Source: Brooklawnia propionicigenes (GTDB taxonomy: Bacteria > Actinomycetota > Actinomycetes > Propionibacteriales > Propionibacteriaceae). From it: DNA of 64,000 bases. The DNA lies in assembly GCF_030297015.1 (NCBI RefSeq), contig NZ_AP028056.1, forward strand, positions 816,939-880,938, read 5' to 3'. Positions within the stretch are counted from its first letter, which is position 1; the number at the start of each line of letters is the position of its first letter. The position numbers and the translations under genes were made by a program. A model generated the notes under the pieces. The model was not told the origin of the DNA. It saw only the letters and a list, made by a program, of their open reading frames with translations, and searched no databases. Of this stretch, positions 35,086-42,974 are shown in pieces.

Positions 35086-36141
35086 TCAGCGGTGCTGCCC
35101 AGCCAGCTCCACCCGCGGATCCTCGGCGGACGATGCGACCATCTCGCCGCAGATCCAGGCGTCCACGCCGCGGTCGGCCAGCAGCTGCACGGCGGCGTCG
35201 GCGTCCTCGGGGGCCACCACCGCCGCCATCCCGACACCCATGTTGAGGGTCGCCTCGATATCGCGCTGACTCACCTGCCCCAACCGCTGCACCAGCGCGA
35301 AGATCGCCGGCGGCGTCCACGCTCCCCGGTCCAGATGCGCGGTGACTGTGCCGGGCAGCACGCGGGCCAGATTGTTGGCCAGCCCACCACCGGTGATGTG
35401 GCTCATTGCGTGCACCTGGACGCCATGGATCAAGGCCAGCGCGTCCAGCGCGTAGACCCTGGTGGGCTCCAGCAGTTCCTCGCCGACGGTGCGGCCCAGC
35501 TCCGGGATCGACGCTTCCAGGCTCAGCCCGGCTTCGTCCAGCAAAACCCGGCGCACGAGCGAGTAGCCGTTCGAATGCAGGCCGGACGACGCCATCGCCA
35601 CGACCACGTCGCCTGGACGCACCCGTTCGGCGCCGATCATCTCATCGGCCTCCACCACGCCGACCGTGGCGCCGGCCATGTCGAAATCGTCGGGTCCCAT
35701 CAGCCCCGGATGCTCCGCGGTCTCACCGCCCAGCAGTGCCGCCCCGGCCGCCACGCACGCCTCGGCGATCCCGCTCACGATGCTGGCGATGCGCTCGGGG
35801 ACCACATGTCCGCAGGCGATGTAATCGGTCACGAACAGAGGTTCGGCACCGCAGACCACCAGGTCGTCCACGAGCATGCCGATCAGGTCCCAGCCGACGG
35901 TGTGGTAGATGCCCATGGCCTGCGCGATGGCGACCTTGGTGCCCACCCCGTCGGTGCTGGTGGCCAGCACCGGACGCCGGTATCCCTTGAGCGCCGAGGC
36001 GTCGAAGCAGCCGGCGAAGCCGCCCAGCCCGCCCATCACCTCGGGCCGGGTGGCCCGCGCGACATGGCTCTTCATCAATTCGACGGCACGGTCGCCGGCC
36101 TCGATGTCAACCCCGGCGCGGGCGTAGGCGGACTGGCTCAT
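35086..36141 (-). CDS. purM: Phosphoribosylformylglycinamidine cyclo-ligase
   Basis: A 351-residue AIR synthetase, fifth step of purine synthesis. TSTDGVGTK near residue 55 and GGETAEHPGLMG near 140 are AIR-synthetase signatures, followed by HSNGYSLVRRVL. ATG at 36141 overlaps the purF stop (ATGA) and has AGGAGAA just upstream; the longer frame upstream is the purF gene in another phase. purF and purM form one transcription unit. Confidence 0.95.
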   Translation of the reverse strand: MSQSAYARAGVDIEAGDRAVELMKSHVARATRPEVMGGLGGFAGCFDASALKGYRRPVLATSTDGVGTKVAIAQAMGIYHTVGWDLIGMLVDDLVVCGAEPLFVTDYIACGHVVPERIASIVSGIAEACVAAGAALLGGETAEHPGLMGPDDFDMAGATVGVVEADEMIGAERVRPGDVVVAMASSGLHSNGYSLVRRVLLDEAGLSLEASIPELGRTVGEELLEPTRVYALDALALIHGVQVHAMSHITGGGLANNLARVLPGTVTAHLDRGAWTPPAIFALVQRLGQVSQRDIEATLNMGVGMAAVVAPEDADAAVQLLADRGVDAWICGEMVASSAEDPRVELAGQHR

Positions 36142-37583
36142 GCGTTCTCCTGGTCGATGCCCAGCGCGGCCGCCGCCCCGTGGGGAATGTGAATCGGGTA
36201 CTTTCCGTCGAAGCAGGCCGAGCACAGCTGACTGGCATCCAGCCCGACCGACATGTGCAGCCCGGCCAGGCTGACGTAGCCGAGCGAGTCGGCCTCGATC
36301 GCCTGCGCGATCTCTTCGGTGCTGAGCCCGGGCGCGATCAGCTCGGCGCGAGTCGCGAAGTCGATGCCGTAGAAACAAGGCCACTCCACCGGCGGGCTGC
36401 TGATGCGCACATGCACCTCTCTGGCCCCCGCCTCCCGCAGCATCCGGATCAGCGCGCGCTGCGTGTTGCCGCGCACGATCGAATCGTCCACCACCACCAG
36501 CCGCTTGCCGGCGATCACCTCGCGCAACGGATTGAGCTTGAGCCGGATGCCGAGCTGACGGATCGTCTGCGAGGGCTGAATAAAGGTTCGTCCGACGTAG
36601 GAGTTCTTCACCAACCCCATACCGAACGGGATACCGGATTCGCGTGCGTAACCCAGCGCGGCCGGGGTGCCCGATTCGGGCACGGGGATGACCAGGTCAG
36701 CTTCCACCGGATACTCGATGGCGAGCTGCCGGCCGATCTGCACCCGGGTGGGCTGCACCGGACGCCCGGCGATCTTCGTATCCGGACGGGCCAGGTAGAC
36801 GTATTCGAACAGGCAGCCCTTGCGGTCGGTCTCCGCGAAGCGACGGCTGCGCAGCCCGGCCGAGTCGATCGTGATGAACTCCCCCGGCTCGACCTCGCGC
36901 ACGAATGTCGCGCCGACGATATCCAGCGCGGCGGTCTCGGAGGCCACCACCCAGCCGTTCTCCAGTCGTCCCAAGACCAGCGGACGAACCCCGTTGCGAT
37001 CGCGGGCCGCATACAGCGCGGTCTCGGTCATGAACACCAGGCAGAAGGCACCGGCCAGCTTGGGCAACACGTCCAGCGCGATCTGCTCGATGGGCTCCCC
37101 ATCCGGATAGCTCGCCATCAGCGCCGTGATCAATGCGGTGTCGTTCGAGGAGTCCATCTTGTCCTTGTGCGGGACATCTTCTTGTTCGGCCGCCGCCAGC
37201 AGCTCCTCGATCTCATCGGTGTTGGTGAGATTGCCGTTGTGGGCCAGCGCCAGTCCGCCACCACCGATCTGCCGGAAGGTGGGCTGAGCGTTCTGCCACA
37301 CCGACGCACCGGTGGTCGAATAGCGGTCATGCCCGATGGCCAGATGCCCGGTCAGAGAACTCAGCGTGGCCTCGTCGAAGACCTGGCTGACCAGGCCCAT
37401 GTCCTTGAAGACCATGATGCGTTTGCCATTGGACACAGCGATGCCGGCGGACTCCTGGCCGCGGTGCTGTAGGGCGAACAACCCGTAGTAGGTGAGCTTC
37501 GAGACGGCCTCGCCGGGCGCGTAGACCCCGAAAACCCCGCATTCTTCGTGCGGCAGATCGTCAGTCATTCCGGGTGACGTCAC
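36138..37583 (-). CDS. purF: Amidophosphoribosyltransferase
   Basis: A 481-residue enzyme for the first committed step of purine synthesis. Cys15 in HEECGVFG is the processed glutaminase nucleophile, and VVVDDSIVRGNT near residue 350 is the PRPP-binding loop. The four Cys positions near the C-terminus (LCSACF) fit an iron-sulfur enzyme of the Bacillus type. GTG at 37583 is chosen because a -10 box lies 6 bases before it, predicting a leaderless message; ATG at 37568 is the alternative. Confidence 0.95.
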   Translation of the reverse strand: MTSPGMTDDLPHEECGVFGVYAPGEAVSKLTYYGLFALQHRGQESAGIAVSNGKRIMVFKDMGLVSQVFDEATLSSLTGHLAIGHDRYSTTGASVWQNAQPTFRQIGGGGLALAHNGNLTNTDEIEELLAAAEQEDVPHKDKMDSSNDTALITALMASYPDGEPIEQIALDVLPKLAGAFCLVFMTETALYAARDRNGVRPLVLGRLENGWVVASETAALDIVGATFVREVEPGEFITIDSAGLRSRRFAETDRKGCLFEYVYLARPDTKIAGRPVQPTRVQIGRQLAIEYPVEADLVIPVPESGTPAALGYARESGIPFGMGLVKNSYVGRTFIQPSQTIRQLGIRLKLNPLREVIAGKRLVVVDDSIVRGNTQRALIRMLREAGAREVHVRISSPPVEWPCFYGIDFATRAELIAPGLSTEEIAQAIEADSLGYVSLAGLHMSVGLDASQLCSACFDGKYPIHIPHGAAAALGIDQENA

Positions 37584-37589
37584 TGAGCG

Positions 37590-37595
37590 ATCCTA
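37590..37595 (-). promoter_or_regulatory. -10 box, leaderless purF
   Basis: TAGGAT on the minus strand, 6 bases before GTG at 37583. Confidence 0.55.
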
Positions 37596-37731
37596 TCGCG
37601 GCCTCCGGGCAGGCGACCACCGCAGCCAGTGGCCGGACGAGGCCCACGTATCGCAGGTCGGCGCCTTCGGTATTCGCTAGAGGATATGGGATAATGGGCA
37701 TCGCGTTTTCAACGATGAAGGGAAACCAGAG

Positions 37732-38694
37732 ATGCGCGTAACGATCACCGATCTCGATCACGATTCTTGGGCAATCGAGCAGGGCGTCGCCGAGGCCGAG
37801 GGCGTCGAGTTCCAGATCATTCACGGCGGCAAGGACGCCGGTCTTGATCCGCGGGTGAAGGGCTCCAACGGCTTGCTGGTGCAGTACGCCGATATCACGG
37901 CAGAGGTCATGGACTACCTGCTGCCCGAGCTGAAGGTCATCGGCCGTTACGGGGTCGGTGTCGACACCATCGACCTGGATGCAGCCGAACAACGCGGCAT
38001 CGTCGTGGTGAACGTGCCCGACTACGGCACCCAGTCAGTGGCCGATCATGCGATCACGCTGGCGCTGGCCGTCGCCCGCAACCTGTCCACCCTGGATGCG
38101 CTGGCCCGCAAGTCCACCATGGACCTCGCCACGGCGATGCCGATCCATCAGTTCGTCGACCAGACCTTCGGCGTGCTGGGCTTCGGCGCGATCGGACAAA
38201 CCTGCGCCAACAAGGCCCGCGGTCTTGGATTCCAGACCCAGGTCTGCGATGTGATGATCCCGCAGGGCACCACCGAGGTCGACGGTTTCCCGGTCGTCAG
38301 CCAGGACGAACTGCTGGCCACCAGCGACATCATCAGCGTGCACGTCCCGCTGATCCCGGCAACCAAGCACCTGTTCAACGACGAGACCTTCGCCAAGATG
38401 AAGGACGGCGCGATCATCGTCAACACCGCGCGCGGTGGCGTCATCGACACAGACGCCCTGATTCGCGCTGTCGAGTCGGGCAAACTGCGCGGCGCCGGCC
38501 TGGACGTGCTGGAGATCGAGCCGGTGCCTGCCGACAGCCCGCTGCTGAAGCTCAACCGCGTCATCCTGAGCCCGCACGCCGCGTACTACTCCGAAGAGTC
38601 CTATTTCCAGCTCAAGCGCCGCACCATGCAGAACGTCATCGACGTGCTCAAGGGACGCGAGTGCAAGAACATCGTGGTGCCGCGCAAGAAGTGA
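37732..38694 (+). CDS. D-isomer 2-hydroxyacid dehydrogenase (phosphoglycerate dehydrogenase-like)
   Basis: A 320-residue NAD-dependent dehydrogenase with the family's Rossmann motif GFGAIGQT near residue 149, the catalytic Arg in NTARGGVID near 235, Glu in LDVLEIEP near 262 and His in SPHAAYYSEES near 283. The AYYSEES ending resembles C-terminal-binding-protein-like members rather than SerA, and there is no ACT domain. GAAGGGAA lies about 10 bases before ATG at 37732; GGATAAT at 37689-37695 is a good -10 candidate. The keto-acid substrate is unknown. Confidence 0.85.
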   Translation: MRVTITDLDHDSWAIEQGVAEAEGVEFQIIHGGKDAGLDPRVKGSNGLLVQYADITAEVMDYLLPELKVIGRYGVGVDTIDLDAAEQRGIVVVNVPDYGTQSVADHAITLALAVARNLSTLDALARKSTMDLATAMPIHQFVDQTFGVLGFGAIGQTCANKARGLGFQTQVCDVMIPQGTTEVDGFPVVSQDELLATSDIISVHVPLIPATKHLFNDETFAKMKDGAIIVNTARGGVIDTDALIRAVESGKLRGAGLDVLEIEPVPADSPLLKLNRVILSPHAAYYSEESYFQLKRRTMQNVIDVLKGRECKNIVVPRKK

Positions 38695-38699
38695 TCTCC

Positions 38700-38705
38700 T
38701 AATGT
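38700..38705 (+). promoter_or_regulatory. -10 box, leaderless pdxH
   Basis: TAATGT, 7 bases before ATG at 38713, which supports that start over the GTG at 38707. Confidence 0.55.
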
Positions 38706-38712
38706 TGTGCAC

Positions 38713-39354
38713 ATGCAGCGGCATCTAGCACATCAACGCAAGAGCTACGAGCAGGGCCAATTGGACGAGGCGGACGCGACCGCCCAGCCATTGGCCCTGT
38801 TCTTGCGTTGGCTTGCCGACGCCGAGAAATCGAAGAACGTCACCGAGTCCAACGCCATGACGCTGGCGACTGTGGGATCCGACGGTCGCCCATCCACCCG
38901 CGTGGTGCTGATCAAGGACGCGGACGAGCGCGGTCTGGTCTGGTACACCAACTACGACTCGCGCAAGGCTCAGGAGTTGGCGGTTCATCCCCAGGCCGCA
39001 CTGCAGTTCCATTGGGTGGAGCTGGAACGGGTCGTCCGCATCGAAGGCCTCGTCGAAAAGGTCAGCGCCGAAGAATCGGACGCCTATTTCGCAGTTCGTC
39101 CGCTCGATTCGAGGATCGGGGCCTGGGCGTCGCCCCAATCGCAGGTAATCGCCAATCGCGGGGTACTGCTGGCCAATGCCGCCCGATATGCCTCCCGCTT
39201 CGGGCTTAACCCACCGCGCCCGCAGAACTGGGGTGGTTACCGACTGATACCCGACTACTGGGAATTCTGGCAGGGACGCAAATCCCGGCTGCACGACCGC
39301 ATCCGTTACCGGCTCAGCGATGGCCACTGGATCAGCGAACGCCTGGCCCCGTAG
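38713..39354 (+). CDS. pdxH: Pyridoxamine 5'-phosphate oxidase
   Basis: A 213-residue FMN enzyme that makes pyridoxal 5'-phosphate. [22 protein letters not shown] carries the FMN-phosphate contact, [14 protein letters not shown] lies in the barrel, [16 protein letters not shown] is a PdxH signature, and the C-terminal [15 protein letters not shown]...W binds substrate. The start at 38713 is set by a -10 box 7 bases upstream and the usual family N-terminus. Confidence 0.93.
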   Translation: MQRHLAHQRKSYEQGQLDEADATAQPLALFLRWLADAEKSKNVTESNAMTLATVGSDGRPSTRVVLIKDADERGLVWYTNYDSRKAQELAVHPQAALQFHWVELERVVRIEGLVEKVSAEESDAYFAVRPLDSRIGAWASPQSQVIANRGVLLANAARYASRFGLNPPRPQNWGGYRLIPDYWEFWQGRKSRLHDRIRYRLSDGHWISERLAP

Positions 39355-39412
39355 GCGCAACCGAAGGCCGTCGGCGCTGGGGTGCCGGGCATTGCGATGG
39401 TTCAATCGAGGC

Positions 39413-39886
39413 ATGAAAATCGGAATAGGAAGTGACGGTTCAGGCTACGGCCTGAAGGGCATCATCGTTGATCACCTGATCGCCTCGGGACACGAGGTCG
39501 TCGACTACGGACCGGGCGAGGGCGAGCAGCCCGAGTACTCTGCCACCTACGCGCGCAAGGTCGCTCACGCGATCCGCGACGGCGAGGTCGAGCGCGGGGT
39601 GCTCATCTGCGGCACCGGTATCGGCATCTCGATCTCGGCGAACAAGGTGCGCGGCATTCGTGCAGCGGTCTGCTCCGAACCGTTCACCGCTCGCCACACC
39701 CGCGAGAACAATGGCTCACAGATCATCGCCTTCGGCGCGTTCGTGGTGGGGCCCGAGATGGCCAAGGCCATCGTGGACGCCTTCCTCGGCACCGAGTTCA
39801 AGGGTCTGGTCGACCAGGAATTCAACGACCGCTTCAACAAGATCGCAGCCATCGAGGACGAGGAGCTCGCCATCGCGCAAGGCTGA
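39413..39886 (+). CDS. rpiB: RpiB/LacA/LacB-family sugar-phosphate isomerase
   Basis: A 157-residue aldose-ketose isomerase. The catalytic Cys in ICGTGIGISISANK and the phosphate-binding stretch RHTRENNGSQIIAFGAF define the family. Opening residues (KIGIGSDGSGYGLK) are typical of ribose-5-phosphate isomerase B, but galactose-6-phosphate isomerases share them; the longer C-terminus is common in actinobacterial RpiB-like proteins. Start at ATG 39413, with GAGG close by and a TTCAAT -10-like box 6 bases before it. A strong terminator follows. Confidence 0.83.
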   Translation: MKIGIGSDGSGYGLKGIIVDHLIASGHEVVDYGPGEGEQPEYSATYARKVAHAIRDGEVERGVLICGTGIGISISANKVRGIRAAVCSEPFTARHTRENNGSQIIAFGAFVVGPEMAKAIVDAFLGTEFKGLVDQEFNDRFNKIAAIEDEELAIAQG

Positions 39887-39950
39887 ATTGGGGCACAGGG
39901 TTTTCTCATAACTCGCACAGGGTTCCCCAATAGAGGTTTTGCCTAACCCA

Positions 39951-39998
39951 AACAACGCCGCGGCTCTATTAAGAGAATCGCGGCGTTGTTTTATTTTC
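39951..39998 (+). terminator. Strong intrinsic terminator
   Basis: AACAACGCCGCG (39951-39962) pairs with CGCGGCGTTGTT (39979-39990), a perfect 12-bp stem, with a smaller inner stem (CTCT/AGAG), followed by TTATTTT. It ends the rpiB-like transcript. Two copies of GCACAGGGTT lie just upstream (39893 and 39915). Confidence 0.88.
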
Positions 39999-40178
39999 TC
40001 ATATTCCATGAATGCCCTTTGACAAGGGATGTCGTCGCGCCGACCCTGTGATGAACAGCGGGTATAAGAACTCGCCGGCGCATCGAAGGCGAGCCTTGGC
40101 TGGCTTGTCGGTGACTATTCCGGTTCCTATTCTTTGGAATATCAGACAGAGGATTCCCGAATCCAGAAAGGGCCGATC

Positions 40179-40460
40179 ATGAGCACCATCACCGCCATCA
40201 AGTCCTGCACCACCACCTCTTGCGCTTTCAACCACGACGGCTGCACGGCCTTCGCCATCACCGTCGGCGGCCAGGGAGCCAAGGCTTCCTGCGGCACCTT
40301 CATCACTCTCGACGCCCGCGGCGGCCTGCCCACCAACAACGGCCAGGTCGGCGCTTGCCAGCGTCTCGAGTGCGTGCACAACTCCGATCTGATGTGCACC
40401 GCCGAGTCGATCGATATCGCCGGCGCCGATGCGGAGTGCCTCAGCTACCAGGTTCGCTGA
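40179..40460 (+). CDS. DUF1540 cysteine-rich protein
   Basis: A 93-residue protein with paired Cys motifs (SCTTTSCAFNHDGC near the N-terminus, CQRLECVHNSDLMC near residue 65), the pattern of two DUF1540 domains, thought to bind a metal. GAAAGGG lies about 9 bases before ATG at 40179. The gene is flanked by terminators and is therefore monocistronic. Function unknown. Confidence 0.82.
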   Translation: MSTITAIKSCTTTSCAFNHDGCTAFAITVGGQGAKASCGTFITLDARGGLPTNNGQVGACQRLECVHNSDLMCTAESIDIAGADAECLSYQVR

Positions 40461-40479
40461 CTGATCACCCGGCCCAGGG

Positions 40480-40548
40480 ACGTGAGCTGAACCAGCTCAC
40501 GTGAGACGCGTGGGTCCCCGCCGAAGCGGGGACCCACGCGTCTTCTCG
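40480..40548. terminator. Tandem hairpins, bidirectional terminator
   Basis: ACGTGAGCT/AGCTCACGT (40480-40488, 40494-40502) is followed by a perfect 18-bp stem (40504-40521 with 40526-40543) closed by the tetraloop CGAA. It lies between convergent 3' ends at 40460 and 40565. T-rich bases follow on the + strand (TTCTCGTTT). Confidence 0.85.
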
Positions 40549-40564
40549 TTTGTGACGGAGCGGC

Positions 40565-41404
40565 TCAGATGTGCGGTAAGCGCATCGGTGCGCTGTCGAC
40601 CAGTCCCTCGACTTCGCGGCACAGATCGTCCAGCGTCGAGACCTCATGCTCGAAGGCCGCGAACACGGAGTAGGTCTCGGTCGGCTCCACCGTCAGCATC
40701 GTGATGCCGGTGCGGTCGACGTCGGCGCAGAGCACCTGATTCCACGTGTGGGGGCAGCCGCCGAGCGCGGACTTCCGGGCGCACAGGCGTCCCCCGATGG
40801 ATCCGTTCAGCACTGCATCGCGAATCCCGCGTAGCGAGTCGTCGCTCAGCGCCATCACCACGTGGTGCGCGTCGAACTCGTCCTCGGCGGAGGGAAAGGC
40901 TCGCTCGACCGTTTCGGTGAGCAGCTCATCGAAGCCGAAGCAATGCACGCCGGCGCTGTCGTGAATCAGGCAACGCTCGGCCTCGACCACGCCCAGGCGG
41001 CCATTGGGAGCGCCGGCGATGGCCGACACCGTGTCAGGCAACTCGCCCGCAGCGATCAGCTCATCGGTGATCCAGTCGGGCTGCCACTCCAGTTCGCCCA
41101 GCAGATGGACGGTGGCCGCCACCAAGCGGAACTGCACTTCCGGCGACTCCTTGGTGATGTCCAGGCGGACGCTGAAGCGCTCCCCGCATTCCATCTGCCA
41201 GAGCGGATCGTCCTCACCCGGGCAGGCCGCGACGACCAGCTTGCCGCTACGGGAGATGCCATGAACCATGGCATCACAAGAGATCATCGGAGTACACCGG
41301 TAGGCCAGTATGGCCGGGTTCCCGGCGCCTCGCAGGATGCGCTCGGTCATCGAGCGGGCGGTTCGGTCGCAGTCGATCGCCTCGACAGGGACACTTTCGG
41401 TCAT
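40565..41404 (-). CDS. Probable iron-regulated protein, DUF2470-like
   Basis: A 279-residue protein. The N-terminal half (AYRCTPMISCDAMVHGISRSGKLVVAACPG, RLDITKESPEVQFRLVAATVHLLGELEW) resembles the split-barrel-like part of actinobacterial DUF2470 proteins linked to haem or iron; the similarity is moderate and the assignment is tentative. Seven Cys residues are scattered through it. AGAGGGG precedes ATG at 41404. A DtxR/IdeR-like box lies 28 bases upstream, so it is probably repressed by iron. Confidence 0.6.
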   Translation of the reverse strand: MTESVPVEAIDCDRTARSMTERILRGAGNPAILAYRCTPMISCDAMVHGISRSGKLVVAACPGEDDPLWQMECGERFSVRLDITKESPEVQFRLVAATVHLLGELEWQPDWITDELIAAGELPDTVSAIAGAPNGRLGVVEAERCLIHDSAGVHCFGFDELLTETVERAFPSAEDEFDAHHVVMALSDDSLRGIRDAVLNGSIGGRLCARKSALGGCPHTWNQVLCADVDRTGITMLTVEPTETYSVFAAFEHEVSTLDDLCREVEGLVDSAPMRLPHI

Positions 41405-41431
41405 CTGTGGCGAACCCCTCTCATCTATGTC

Positions 41432-41450
41432 TTAGGCAAGGCTAGGCTCA
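41432..41450. promoter_or_regulatory. DtxR/IdeR-type iron box
   Basis: TTAGGCAAGGCTAGGCTCA matches the DtxR/IdeR consensus TTAGGTTAGGCTAACCTAA at 14 of 19 positions, including the AGGCTA core. It lies just before the gene that starts at 41404 on the minus strand. Confidence 0.6.
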
Positions 41451-41545
41451 GATGACGTCAAAGGAAAGCCGGTCTCAGATATTTCCGCAAGTTTCTTGTT
41501 TTCTATTGCCGGTGTTAGTCTCCACCGACCACACCGGTTCGAGCG

Positions 41546-42883
41546 CTACTCCGCCAAGGCCGCCAGCAACAGGGCTTCGGCCAGACAGACCGCCTCCCAG
41601 TCCGGCACGTAGAGCGATTCATCGATACCGTGCATGCGGCAGTCCGGATCACTGACCGCAGTGGCCAGGACACCGGCCCGCGGGAATGTGGTCTGGAACT
41701 CGGCGATCATGCCGATGGTGCCGCCGGTGCCGATCTGCATCGGATCGACGCCGAAGGCCTCCCGCCATGCCCAGTTGGCCTTTTCTTCGAGATCGTCGGG
41801 CAGCGGAGTGCGGCAGGGTTCGGCCGCTTCACCATCGGTGATGACCAGCTGCGCTCCCCATTCGACCTTGGCTTCGAGATGCTTGTGCAGGCACTCCAGC
41901 GCGTTGACTCCGGTGTCACCGGGGGCGATACGCAGGGAGATCCTGGCCTTCGCGACCGGGATCAGGGTGTTGGACGAGGCCGCAATCGGCGTGGTGTCCA
42001 GCCCGATCACGCTGATGGCGGGCTTCAGCCAGGTACGGGCCGCGATCGGGCCGCTGCCGATCAACTGAACGCTGTCGAGCACCGCGGAATCGGCCCGAAC
42101 GCTTTCGGCGGTCTGCTCGACTGTGGTGTCCTCGCTACTCACCAGGCCCTCGACGGCAACATCGCCGTTCTCGTCGTGCAGGGTCGCCAGCAGCCGGCAC
42201 AAGGTGGTCAGGGCGTCCGGCACCACGCCACCGAACTCACCGGAGTGGATCGCGTGGCTCAGGGTGCGGACCTCGACAACGCAATCGACGACTCCACGCA
42301 GGCTGGTGGTGAAGGCCGGCTGGCCGATACCCCAGTTTCCGCAGTCGGCAACGATGTAGAGATCTGCCGCGAGATCATCGGCGTTGTCGGCGAGGATGCG
42401 TCCGAGGGTGGGTGAGCCCATTTCCTCTTCGCCTTCGATGAGGACGATGACATTCACCGGGGGCTTGCCGTCGAAGGCCCGCAGCGCCGCCAGATGGGCG
42501 GCCACGCCGGCCTTGTCGTCGGCGGTGCCGCGTCCGTAGAGCCGGTCGCCACGACGCTCGGCCTTGAACGGATCCGACGACCAGTGCGTCGGATCGCCGG
42601 TGGGCTGGACGTCCATGTGCGCGTAGAGGCAAACCGTCGGCTTGCTCGGATCGACGTCGAAGTGCGCGATCACCGCGGGTTGACCGCCGGCCCTGACGAT
42701 CTTCACCCGATCGCAGTTGAGTTCCTGCAGATGGTGTGCGACCCGTTCGGCGATCGCCTGCATGTCGGAGGCATGCTCGGGCTGCGAGCTGACCGACGGA
42801 ATAGCCACCAGCCCCACCAGATCCTCGGTCACTGACGGCAGCACAGCCTGAGCGCGTTCACGAATCGTGGCAACATCAACCAT
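41546..42883 (-). CDS. M20 family dipeptidase/deacylase
   Basis: A 445-residue zinc exopeptidase. Metal-binding motifs are YAHMDVQP near residue 83, GRGTADDKAG near 117, EGEEEMGSP near 150 with the catalytic Glu pair, DCGNWG near 178 and the last His in SDPDCRMHGIDE near the C-terminus. This is the layout of M20 (DapE/ArgE/CPG2) dipeptidases. ATG at 42883 is preferred to the upstream start because a -10 box stands 7 bases before it. Substrate not predictable. Confidence 0.86.
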   Translation of the reverse strand: MVDVATIRERAQAVLPSVTEDLVGLVAIPSVSSQPEHASDMQAIAERVAHHLQELNCDRVKIVRAGGQPAVIAHFDVDPSKPTVCLYAHMDVQPTGDPTHWSSDPFKAERRGDRLYGRGTADDKAGVAAHLAALRAFDGKPPVNVIVLIEGEEEMGSPTLGRILADNADDLAADLYIVADCGNWGIGQPAFTTSLRGVVDCVVEVRTLSHAIHSGEFGGVVPDALTTLCRLLATLHDENGDVAVEGLVSSEDTTVEQTAESVRADSAVLDSVQLIGSGPIAARTWLKPAISVIGLDTTPIAASSNTLIPVAKARISLRIAPGDTGVNALECLHKHLEAKVEWGAQLVITDGEAAEPCRTPLPDDLEEKANWAWREAFGVDPMQIGTGGTIGMIAEFQTTFPRAGVLATAVSDPDCRMHGIDESLYVPDWEAVCLAEALLLAALAE

Positions 42884-42890
42884 GATCCTG

Positions 42891-42896
42891 ACCTTA
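42891..42896 (-). promoter_or_regulatory. -10 box, leaderless dipeptidase gene
   Basis: TAAGGT on the minus strand, 7 bases before ATG at 42883. Confidence 0.55.
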
Positions 42897-42974
42897 CTCC
42901 CGCCGGCTTCGAGGTTGCGTCTGGTCCGCGGCACCAAGGTCACCGACGGGTTCGCGCCGGGGCGGCGGCTGCGC

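Noticed and set aside
36180-37472. 430-codon + strand frame opposite purF
   Set aside because: purF is complete with catalytic Cys and PRPP loop on the minus strand, so this is a shadow frame.
37584-37731. Purine riboswitch before purF or the dehydrogenase gene
   Set aside because: No purine or PRPP aptamer core was seen, and purF appears leaderless, which leaves no room for a leader riboswitch.
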